Shown here: positions 25,701 to 35,700 of the stretch, in pieces
Position numbering within the stretch: position 1 is the stretch's first letter
How the letters are laid out: each line of letters begins with the position of its first letter
Source: Dipylidium caninum
Lineage: Eukaryota > Platyhelminthes > Cestoda > Cyclophyllidea > Dipylidiidae
Assembly: GCA_017562135.1 (NCBI GenBank)
Contig: QEYB01000282.1
Location: forward strand, 701,501 to 765,500
DNA: 64,000 nucleotides
Direction of reading: 5' to 3'
Made by a program: the position numbers and the translations under genes
The notes under the pieces: model-generated
Databases searched by the model: none
What the model saw: the letters and a program-made list of their open reading frames with translations, nothing else
Told to the model about the DNA's origin: nothing

Positions 25701-26251
25701 TCAGTGAACTCATCACCATGGGTGGAGGTTCAGTGAGTTTCCTTGGCAACTTAGTTTTCCCGCCTTAATTTTGGGTCTTTTGGTCCTGCAATGCAGACCA
25801 TTGTCTCCTATCGTACTTTTCGAGTGTGAAATAAGGATTCGATTTGGGTTAATGTTCTGGCTTCTAGAATGTCATATGCTTAGTGGTAATCTCGCTCATC
25901 AGGTAGTGCGTGTCCCTCAATTTAGTATCTCAAAAACTCATAAAAATGACCCTAATTGTTTTTCTGCAGATCTCCAAACGTTCGATTGGAGCGGACTTAA
26001 TTGTGGGACAGCTTAGTACGCAGAAACCAAGCGTTCTCCCAAATGGATTCTTGGTGAGCCCGTAATGAATTCGCGAGTTCTTCCTTCGTTTTTCTTTCGT
26101 AACCTTTTATTGAAAACCGCATTTTTTGTTTTAGATTCAATTTTACACCGCAAGCTCCTCCCCTTTGACAAGTATCGCGAGATGGAATAAACTGTTTTTT
26201 CCTCAAATTCCTACTCCATATTCTCCCTGTGTATTTATAAGATTTGAGTAG
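22742..26251 (+). CDS. MCPH1: Microcephalin (MCPH1), three BRCT domains
   Basis: Microcephalin is a nuclear BRCT protein that couples DNA-damage checkpoint signalling with control of chromosome condensation. The ten exons are 22742-22757, 23085-23305, 23342-23633, 23686-24398, 24500-24545, 24637-24721, 24967-25324, 25595-25732, 25970-26053 and 26135-26251; all phases agree and give 689 residues. The N-terminal BRCT follows the start almost directly (MGLFRDVVAYVDIQ, then VTHVIFRYGD and W in TPAWVKACIEHK), as in vertebrate MCPH1. A KTPPGMRKFRDL segment resembles the conserved KTPENDKRFQKKF motif that follows it. The middle is Ser/Pro/Lys-rich and probably disordered. The second BRCT (ALIAAILG to KWLPVKRF) and third (TVGPIFLAPG, ELITMGGGSV, ADLIVGQL) form the C-terminal pair. 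The last exon (38 residues) is poorly conserved, and the 25324/25595 junction was chosen on phase. HUS1 follows 470 bp downstream. Confidence 0.88.
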
Positions 26252-26367
26252 TTTGTATGTCATTTTGCTTAAATGTAGATATTTCAAGCACCCGTCTCTG
26301 TTCCTATCTGCGTTGTTGCGTGTTGCTAGAAGATGTCACTGACCTTCCTCTTCTTTCGGACTATCGA

Positions 26368-26373
26368 AATAAA
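26368..26373 (+). terminator. Candidate poly(A) signal of MCPH1
   Basis: An AATAAA lies about 117 nt after the MCPH1 stop codon and about 350 nt before the HUS1 start, so MCPH1 can be polyadenylated before HUS1 begins. Confidence 0.45.
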
Positions 26374-26694
26374 TACGCGCTTTTTTGCATTTGAGTAATT
26401 AGTTTTTTCGGCATTATACATTTCCGATCTCAATTGGCAATTGTGACCGCTTCTCCACAGAATTCTGTTAATTCTTCTTTCTTTATGTAACTGTCTTTTC
26501 AGCGATCACTTAGTCCGTCTTTATTCAAAAAAAGCTAAAACGAGTAAGCAGAACAGTCGCGCCCCTCATTTGTAGATTAGGGATTTAGGCCAATGGGACG
26601 AAATTTTTAGGGCTACACCCCCTACTTAGATGGTGTTAGCAGTACATACAGACATGGGTGACACTGTGGGGTCGTAAATGGTTTAAAAATACTG

Positions 26695-26711
26695 GAATTT
26701 CCGCATTTTAG
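26695..26711 (+). promoter_or_regulatory. Candidate trans-splice (or 5' UTR intron) acceptor of HUS1
   Basis: A short pyrimidine-rich run ending TTTTAG sits 10 nt before the HUS1 ATG. In flatworms spliced-leader acceptors often lie this close to the start codon, and the gene upstream has the same orientation. The site could equally end an ordinary 5' UTR intron. Confidence 0.35.
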
Positions 26712-26721
26712 TATCGCCTAC

Positions 26722-29552
26722 ATGAAGTTTCGGGTGCGGTCGAATGATCCAGGGTCAATTGAATGTTTCACAAGTAAATAATCTTGATTGTTTTGCCTTG
26801 CTTACCGTACTGTTCGGAAGCTTGCCCTCAGTTTCCTCCCAGACATCATTCAGGTCTTAAATGGTTTGACCAAGGATTGCATTTTGCGAATCAGGCAGGA
26901 CAGCATGTGCTTCATTGTCCGCGAACACTGTGCTCAAGGTGGTGGTGAAATATGGTGGGAACTCGATCAAGTGAGTTGTGAAGTACAAACTATCCGACCT
27001 TTGCTCAACCTTAACGGATTGTTGTTTTCACCTCCTATGAAACAATACGTTGAACTATTATTTTTTTGGAATTTTTCTTGGTGGATGTTCGGACATATCA
27101 TGTTTAGCCTTTATTTTCCACCTTATTGCAAGTAAGTTTTGTGTAACTGACTCTCAAGTGGTTTGGCGAAGATATTCCTAGTTAAATAACTGTCAACAAG
27201 AAATGTTGAATGTGAAGTTGTAGTGGTCATCAAGTCTGGCAGAGATTCATAGGCCTTTGGCTTTCGACAGCCGTACATCCAATTGTCTACACAATTTTAC
27301 TAATTTATTCACAATTCGAATTCCCTTTGTTTAAGCTGGTTTTTAAATCACATCAACGTTCGAGTACTCTGAAAAGAGTCTTTTTAGCGTAGAGGTAGGA
27401 CGTAGAAGGAGTTACATATGAGCCTATGGTGGTAGTAATCCAAATAAGAATCGGCTACATCTGAAATTTATCGAGTGCGCTTGGCAAATGCAACTTCTGA
27501 TGCTTTTTTTCAGACCAGCCTCTTCTCGGATTGCATTTGTGAAGGCCTCTCGTCTGATCAAAATGAAATCCTTCTAGAATTTGGTCCCGAAGATGTTCTA
27601 CACTGCTTACGAGGCGTCAGTAGCAGCACTTGTGGCGCTGGGGGCGGTGTGTCGACTTCCCAATCACACACCACCGTAGGCAGTTCAGGGGTGACCCTAC
27701 CACGGGGTCAAACTACCCTCCAATGTTTCGTCAACACTGCTAGAAGTCTCAAGATCAAGTTAGTTCGACGAAAGACACCCTGTTTGGCATTGGAGGTAGA
27801 ACAGGTGAATTATTCGACCTTTTTTAACTACCCCTGCCTTCAATACCTATCAGCAGAGTGAAATCTCATAACTTTCTTTGACAGAATAGTTACCCTAAGC
27901 CTTTAACACACCCTATTGCATTAATAGAGCATCGAGCAATCTTCTGATACTTGATGATCCTTGTCTTCCATTTGGACATTTGTCTAGGCAAGTATAAGCG
28001 GTCGTTCACGTGCCGTGTGCCATTTTGTCCCCGTCAACATTCCTTCTTTTCGTCTGTGGTCTGATTTCGAGAACACTCCCGACCCCGATTTCGACGTACG
28101 TATGTTATCTTTTATCACCTACTGAATATTCCTCTCTCTCCCCACCGTTTCCGTCGCCTCTGCTACTTTTCCCTTCTAGTTGAGTATCTTCCTTCCTCCT
28201 GTAAAGAATCTTAGACGCTTTGTGGATCACATGAAGCATTTCGCAAGATTTATTGTAAGTTATGCGTTGTTCTCGACTAAGACTTACCTTTTTGAATTAA
28301 ACAGCCCGATATTATGATTGTTAGGGTAGTCTCAGTGTGTACCAGGTATTTTTGAAGTATTTGTGGAGGTATATCATCTGTTTATCCCCAGGTCTCTTCA
28401 TTCATCTTTCCGTCGCGTCAGCCATTCGCACAACTGGACAAAAAATTACTTGACTTACATCGTCATGGAAAACAAAACTTAACCTAAGACCTTCATTTGT
28501 ACGATGCCTAACTATTGCATTCCTGTGTCGACTCCAACAATCTGTCTCAGTCTGTGAATAGAGCATGAAATGTGGTCTCAAGTTGTGTGGCCATTGCTGT
28601 AAGAGGAGCTCGCATATTCCTACTGGTGAGGAGTCCATCAGATGGCTGTAGCAATAAGGCTTTAGAGGCTATTCAACAACGCACAATATTGGGAAATCAC
28701 TTGGTATATCCAAATATGGCTCTGATTGCTGGGCGTTTTTACGCGTCCATCATTATGGTCTGCTGTACTATTATTAGGTATTGCATTGTGCCGCCTTATT
28801 TACCTCTAAAACTTTTAATTTATCACCTCAGATGGATAATCTTAAATCGTTGGAATGTCGGTTGACAGGAAAAGATCTTTAGGTGGTTCTCGATTCTATT
28901 CGATTTGATTTTCCCTTTACTCTCGCCTACAGACAATCAGAGCCAGTGGTGGTGGTGATCTCTATCTGGAGATCAACATGGAGACTCTGGCTCGTGTACG
29001 CTTGACCTTCAGAGGGCTAAGAGCGCGTAATTGGCACTTACCTGAGGAGGTGGGAAACGATAACGGCCAATCTACTCATGCCTCTACCACCGTCACCACC
29101 TTCTCGGCCACTGTTGACATTCGTCGATTAGGTCAACTCCTCTCGTCTCAACGCTCACAACCTAGTGGATTTGTCTGCAGTGAGTTCCTTCTTTTCTTTT
29201 TGACAATGTTTAGTCTAATTTTACATGCGCCGACAAGCCTTCCATTTCTATGTGGTAGATATTTTCTGAAGCACTTTCTCGCTACTATATTCTCGACCAA
29301 ACTGTTAGAATTTAGAAAAAAGAACTACTAATGATATTTTAGGATTCGACAGACACTGGTGTTCTTGTTATTTCTTTAATCAGTATTGATGTCGATGCTA
29401 TAATCCGTTACATATTACTGCTATTTTTTGGCAATGTGGTTTAAGATGCGACTCTCCTCGTTGCAGACATTGTTCAGGACCATCTTATTCAATTTGTGAT
29501 GTTATTCGAACACTCCCGCCTCAAGTATACCCTTCCCGCTTCGGTCGTTTGA
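26722..29552 (+). CDS. HUS1: Checkpoint protein HUS1 (9-1-1 clamp subunit)
   Basis: HUS1 forms the ring-shaped RAD9-RAD1-HUS1 clamp that is loaded at damaged DNA and activates ATR signalling in the nucleus. The seven exons are 26722-26773, 26843-26970, 27514-27804, 27988-28095, 28180-28254, 28933-29179 and 29467-29552. Phases are consistent and the product has 328 residues (human: 280). The start MKFRVRSNDP fits the family start MKFRAKI. Other family landmarks are KDCILRIRQD, GGEIWWELDQ, SLKIKLVRRKTPCL, the DIPIKVIPRKLW-like NIPSFRLWSDF, DPDFDLSIFLPPV and the C-terminal YTLPASVV. A Ser/Thr/Gly-rich insert of roughly 30 residues (encoded around 27620-27710) lengthens the N-terminal clamp domain and accounts for most of the extra size. 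The stop is only 117 bp from the stop of the convergent Ly6-like gene. Confidence 0.92.
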
Positions 29553-29553
29553 A

Positions 29554-29559
29554 TTTATT
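29554..29559 (-). terminator. Candidate poly(A) signal of the Ly6-like gene
   Basis: AATAAA on the minus strand lies about 110 nt past the stop of the Ly6-like gene and 2 bp beyond the HUS1 stop codon, so the 3' UTRs of the two convergent genes probably overlap. Confidence 0.5.
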
Positions 29560-29668
29560 CGGACTTTTTACCACTTTCACTCTTGAAATTGCATTTACGC
29601 TGTGTCCGATTTGTCTCTCGGATACATAAACAAAGTGATTACAGTGCGCGCATGGCCGTTCCTTCGTG

Positions 29669-30979
29669 TTAAGGCAGAGAGAGAAGGGAGTCAATTCGTA
29701 GAGCCAAAGTTGTGATAAATAGCAGAGGTGAAAGATTGGATGCGGAGGCGAAATTGCACCCTGGCCAGTCGTCACAGAAGCAGAAAAGTTTGTACATCTC
29801 CGTCTCGGGACGCAGTAGCCCCATGGTCCACCGGGCGAGTTCAGAACCACGCAAGTGTTGCTGGAGGTAGCGCTGATTTGAGACGGAGTAGAGGCAGTAG
29901 CCATGACGACGTACCTTGGGGATGTCTAGTCGGATTTGTGTAGTAAGAAGGAGATCGCTGAGGCAGCCCCGCGTTATTGTAGTTTGATCTAAAGGAAAAC
30001 GTAACGTCGGATCAAGTTGCTGAATGAAGTATTAAAAGTCGTGTTAGATGTGCTCTTGATTTCATGGGTGTCAACATTTGTGGATCAGTAAGCAGTGTTC
30101 GGGTACTTTTAAGAAGGCTGATGGAACGGTAAGGGATGCGCGAACTCCAAAGCTGCAGGGATGGACGAACAGAATACGGCGAAGTTGGACTGTTATTATT
30201 GGGGCAGCCACTGAGTCAACAGAATACATGAATAACGTGGACTTGCCTTTGTGCGATCTGGGTGTGGAGAGTTTGCATAAGGGAGCCACGGGAGCGGATA
30301 AAAGGTAAACAAAGTAGTTCGGAGATGAGGGGCTTTTTCACGACAAAACAGAAACAATCGTCCAACGCTTATGACTGTCCGCTCAGTGGTATACTAACTT
30401 CCAAAATACAATGCAGATACGTAGAGAGCTGATATGCAAACACTGGAACGCAAGCGATACAGTGTAATCAAACTGTGGGATATATTAACCCTTAAAAAAT
30501 TACCTATCAAAGGTGATACTTGTGCCTTAAATGCCTCGTAGTGGGCATTGATGATTTAAATACGTAAGAAATTAGGGTTTGAGTATATGCCCCAACGTAT
30601 GTGCCCTTTATTGGTATAAATTCATTTCAAAAGACTGAAAATCTTTAACCTTTTTAGAAATTCGACGGGAATTACTAGTATGCTCCCCAAAGTTCGTTCG
30701 CTTTTCTAAATTTCTGATGTATTAAAATTAATACGATAAGGCTTTGAAATTGTGGATATTACCGTAGTTTAACATACCGTGAACTTTCTCAATAATCTTA
30801 ACACACATTTGCTCATAGACAGGAACACCGGAACAGTATTTCCAGTGCTGGGTTCGAACATCCAGAGGTGGACCGCATCCACTTTGAGCACTTGTGCAAT
30901 TGTAACACCAAAAGTGTGCGGTGGATACCAACGATATTAGAAAGGAGCATTGAAACACGAAGGCCTTCCATATATTCAT
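29669..30979 (-). CDS. Ly6/uPAR-family (quiver-like) GPI-anchored surface protein
   Basis: Two exons, 30979-30778 and 29988-29669, join in phase across a GTATGT donor and a TTTAG acceptor. The product of 173 residues starts at MNIWKAFVF; two in-frame ATGs further upstream (31009 and 31000) would add up to ten residues. It has an N-terminal signal peptide and then ten cysteines in the three-finger pattern: WCYNC, SGCG, KYCSG, QMCVK, TRGCLSD, GYCLY, FCFC and PGCN. A hydrophobic C-terminal tail (SPLLFITTLAL onward) follows, typical of a GPI-attachment signal. The longer loop and the CFCxxxxCN ending resemble the quiver/sleepless type rather than CD59. The protein is presumably displayed on the outer cell surface. 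Members of the family bind receptors or channels, but the target cannot be told from sequence. Confidence 0.85.
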
Positions 30980-31863
30980 ATCGCGTCGAGTAATACTCAT
31001 AAATAACATCAGCGTGACTAAACGATTCTCGAGGCCTTATATGTTAAGTTTAGCGGACAACTTTGGAACCGTTTAATATTGGGGTTCGCGACTGGGTTTT
31101 GTTTTTTACTTGTAATTATATAGTCTTGTGAATATATGTTGGTACTGGCAAGTCAAGCTTTACGTATTTTTCTCGCTTCGTTTTAAATACTCATTTCAGA
31201 TTTAGTGTAATAAGCCTTTGTCTGTGCTAAATGTCTTAGCGTGTGGTCTTTTGTCTCCTACGTTGTAGCAACTGATTTCTTAGGCTCTATCTGTCTTTGT
31301 AAATCAAACTAAAACTGTCTGTTGCCCTACACATTTAACATAACCTTGCCATATGTAGTTAAACGACTCTTTGGTTTCTTGTAAATCGAAAACCCTCTTA
31401 TAGCCGTATTTCTAATGACTTCCATTTGATGCCGGGCACTACGCCATTAATCTAAGTTGCCTGTCAGTAAAGCTTACGCTTGGTTCGACCCGACTTCCTT
31501 TCAAAGAATTGTTATCACTTACTGAAAACAGATGATGAAAAAACTTGCCTGTGCCCTCGAATTGATATTTGTAGAAGATTTAAACCCGAACAACTCATGC
31601 TTGTGAGGAGAGCGACCTTGCAAATTAATGGCGATTGTAATGACAAATTAGGATCGATGTAAATCCGCCTTTTTCAAATATGTCACTATCTCGCATATTT
31701 AAAAATTCGTGTAAATTTCCACTTTACTCGTGTTAGTAAGGAAACATCCTAAATTTACACTAACATCGTACCAAGGTGGTGGGGAGGCTTATCGTTTAAT
31801 TACTAGGCAGCAAATCAACTGAACTGGGTTGGTTGACGGTCCTTCGACTCCTATCTCTCTCAG

Positions 31864-32213
31864 TCCACGAAACGCGTATCATCCTTTTTCTCAATCGCCC
31901 GTCCACGAAACATGGAACATGACGCGCTGCCATCGAAATGACAACTGTCACTCATCATCTATAGACTTTGTGGCCCCAATAGCTAAACAAACCCTGAGGG
32001 TGCGCTTGAATGCCCCATTTCCAGGCCGTTCAAACAAAAGTGGTGCTAGGCAAATCTCCACAACCGAAAGTTGGAATGCAGTCAACAATTCGCCCGCTCA
32101 TCCCTTGAGGGAGTGGAATTTTCTTGTCTCTAGAATCTTAATCAAAAAATTCAGGGAAGAGCAGGATCGCCTAACTATTAACACTAAATCCTACCCTTCT
32201 CTGGTAAGCAAAT
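31864..32213 (+). CDS. Unassigned candidate coding exon
   Basis: A frame open from 31823 to 32245 encodes a Ser/Asn/Arg-rich stretch that I cannot assign to a family. Within it, a strong pyrimidine-tract acceptor (CTCTCTCAG) at 31855-31863 and a GTAAGC donor at 32214 delimit a 350-nt open exon ending KSYPSL. No partner exon upstream or downstream could be recognised, and the dynein gene starts independently at 32780. It may be a lineage-specific gene, an upstream exon of an unknown gene, or chance. Confidence 0.22.
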
Positions 32214-32549
32214 TTAGTCTGTCTTTGATGAGTGGTTACATATGAGGATATACTTTCTCTAAGATAACATTTATTTTGTGGAATTTACTACAATGCGTGA
32301 AATTTATCACCGCCTCACGGTGAAAGTGTGCTGTGACAACATGTGAACGTATTCTGATTCACGGCTATGTTTAAAGGATTATGTTGTCACAGTCCAAGGA
32401 GACAGATCGCAGAGGGTTTGTAGGGGGGTGAGAAAGGCTAAGTGAGTGGGCGTGGAGCCTCAAATCACATCGACGTAATTCGCCTTATGCAAATGTAGCT
32501 GGACGAACGGATTGATCGAGTCCCTCTGATATCCCATTGGTGAGATATC

Positions 32550-32562
32550 GGGGGGGGGGGGG
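32550..32562. repeat. G13 homopolymer followed by ACTG
   Basis: Thirteen G residues are preceded by TC and followed by ACTGAAAT, matching the context at 16102-16114. Confidence 0.8.
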
Positions 32563-32779
32563 ACTGAAATATAGGTCCGCTTCCTTTCCCTCTTCTTCAC
32601 CCGCCAATCATCCCAATTGCCTGCTTCTCGGAGCTACGGGCGGCCTCCCCCCGTCTCCTAACTGCTTGCCTCTTCACAACCAACCAATTGGAGCACTTTC
32701 CAATAAATCGATAGTATCCAGGGTTTGAACTGCCGACAGTCTCACTGTTCATCTCCCCTGCACGCAGAAGGCAGGAGCC

Positions 32780-35700
32780 ATGTCGTTGGAGGAGTTGGAC
32801 GACATGCGCCTGCGCTTCGTCTTCGACTACCTCCAAAGTATGACGGAATTGAAACCGGAAAAGTTGTTGAAGATGAAGGAGGACACGGCGACAATGGAAA
32901 AGATTTTGGATTTCTTTGAAAACCAAGACGAGACAATGATGATAATAATCCTGCCACCGTCCGGACAGATGGAGGTGTACAAGACCTTCCCAACGGCCAT
33001 GAAGAGCAAGGGTTTCTACTTCGTGAAGAATAACCCGATTAGCTTTGAGAAGAACATCGATATGCAGCAGTTGAAGTCGAACGTGGTGTATGGAGATTTG
33101 CACAAATCGCCCATCCATCACTTCATAGCCTTCGTCAACTCCGTAAGTCGTGGCTTTGGACCTATTCATTCGTCTTCCCATCCCCTTGCCTTCTGGGGTT
33201 TAGGTACTCGCGCCCTTCGTTCTAAACGACAGGAATCGAGAAGATTGGCCGGAATCCCTGAACGAGTACATCAAACGCGACCTCTACAATCTGCAGAAGA
33301 AGTCAGACTTTGTGCTGGCAAAAATGGAGGGTCGGACGCATCTTTCGCATCCAGTTAAATTGGACAAATTGGCCGAGGGACAGGATCCGGTCACTGCAAA
33401 GTAAATCGCCGCCCCCTCTCCCCCCATCCTCCGCTCACACTCCTTTCGGTCCACTTCAACCCAACGGGAGGAGAGTAGCAGACAGCTCAAAAGTTAGCCG
33501 ATAAGAGTGTATCGAATGAATGAGATGCTTGACATGGTTTATTAGGAGCACGTTTTGACACAACTTCACACCCCGAAACTCGAAAAGTCAACTGTGAGGC
33601 GATTTGGAGTGCCTCTACCACATTTCGGAAGCCTCAACACCTCAGCGCCCGGCAGGACTTAATCCTCTTATCTCTTTCACCCGTCTCCCGACACATGCCT
33701 GAATTCGCTCCCTCAAGTAAAGGGTAACTTGAAGTATTTCGTGGCAGCTCTAATCGGGATAAAAAGCGCTTTTGGGCTGCTTGGGTTGGCGACAGCTCCC
33801 TTTATAAGTAGCCGGATACAGCCCCACCGGTGGCTCATTTAATTACCCGTTTTTTCACCAACCGCCCCCCCCCGTGTACCATAAGTCTGTTTCCACTGCG
33901 TCAGGGGTGAAGACGCCAATGGCAGTATGCTATGCTCAATTGAGATGACAGTGGTTGACTGGAACAAGCAGATCAACGAGTGTTTGGAGCAAAGTTCCGA
34001 GACATCCGTGCCCAGTGGCCAATTGCCTTTGCCCTCGCATGAATTTGACTTTTGGAATCAGCGCACAACTAGTCTCTACGACATCTACGATCAACTGGTG
34101 CACCCACAGGCCAAGAGGATGGCGGTCATTTTGGAGGAGAATGGATCAGCCTACACCACCCTCTTCAAAAACCTCTTCAAACGGGTTGTCAGAGGTCAGT
34201 TCCTACATATCCGGAGGAGATGGACCAATCCTAACAAGTGGCACCTCTCCCACCCACCTTGATTGTTGCCCTCCATATGCAATGTACCGCAGGCGGATGG
34301 TCTTGACGATTTTCCCCACTTTTGATGTCAATGAGTAGTGCGGGTACATCTCATATCGCGAGTTGAGGGCCCGGCAAACCCCTTGACGTCTTACCTTGCT
34401 AAAATCCCCAATTCGGCATCCACGGGCAAATGTCCCTGTGGTCTCGAAATTTGGATGTCAAATCCTTAAATCGAATCGCAGAACTATTCGAAGCGTGTTC
34501 TGTCATTTTCACTCACCCAACAGGACATTTGACAACCGGGTTAGAGTAATCTAGAAATTTTCATTCAAAACAACGAAATATTGACCCTGTCAGTGACATC
34601 CGATTAGAGGTGACGATTTGATCAAGTGCCATTCTGCAAATCCTGAGATGACGAGATTTCGCATCTGTTGTTCCGCCTCTCAGCGTCAAATAAACTTCAG
34701 GTCCCTACCTGTCAATATTTCACTCAATCCCCCTTCGTTCCCTCCGAAGTTACTCAGCCGACAAGCTGGGTGAGACTTCCAGGAGGAACGCCTTCTAATC
34801 CACTCTTCGGCGCTATCTCTCGACGAAGAATCGAAAGTATATGAAATAACCATAGTCGGATAATTTTGGGAAAGGCGAACATTTCGAATGACCTCTTCTC
34901 TTCCTCTCTTGCCTCACGCTTGTGATGGACCCAGAGAAGTGAATTGAAAACGTTTATCTACCCTTCAGGTGTGGTCGAGGCGGAGACCATCGTTATCTTC
35001 TTGACCCCCTTGATGAAGTACTTGGAGGACTTGGAGACGAGGAGCTTCGAGGAGTGCAAGCCAAAAATCCAGCCAATTGTGCACCTTCTGGCGTTGATAT
35101 GGGTCAATTGCGAGTACTACCGTCAGCCCGACCGGATGGTACTGCTAATCAACGAGATTGCCAATCTCCTCATCCAACAGGTATGTTATTTCGGCTTTCA
35201 CATCCATCGGCTGGCATAATCAAAACAAAAGGCAATTAGCAACATGACTGACATCTTCCGGTTTTTGTATAGTGTCGACTTTACCTTGATCCGGCGGACA
35301 TTGTGAAGGAGGAGCCGGATGACGGAGTTAAGAAGCTCAATGACTCGTTGGACATTCTCTACCACTTTCGACGCGTTGTCGACGACTATCGAGCGAATGT
35401 GAAAGAGTCTTGCACCCAACAGGGTATTGAACCTGCTGAATGGTACTTCCACAACAATTGGGTTTTTAAGCGTTTGGATGAGTTCATCGCCCGTCTGGAG
35501 CTTATCAAGGTAACGTATGCGAGATTTAGATGCTACGAGAAGTGACTTCTTAGGTTGTAGAGGTGGTTTATGAACTCGTCACTGGCCCACCAACTTTTTT
35601 TCTTTTTCTCAAATACATTCATCGCCATGGGACACTTTGTAGGGCTGATGAAACCGTCTTCAGGGCGATGTTAAACTTATGCCGCGATGAACCAAGTTGT

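Larger units (their letters stand above)
31010..32779. other. Interval between Ly6-like gene and dynein gene
   Basis: The two flanking genes point away from each other, so their promoters must lie here. The interval also contains a well-bounded candidate exon (31864-32213, listed separately) and a G13 run at 32550-32562. No other coding segment is convincing. Confidence 0.4.

Noticed and set aside
32597..33181. 194-codon minus-strand frame opposite the first dynein exon
   Set aside because: It is the mirror of a coding exon, with no family similarity; likewise the 235-codon frame at 35619-36326.
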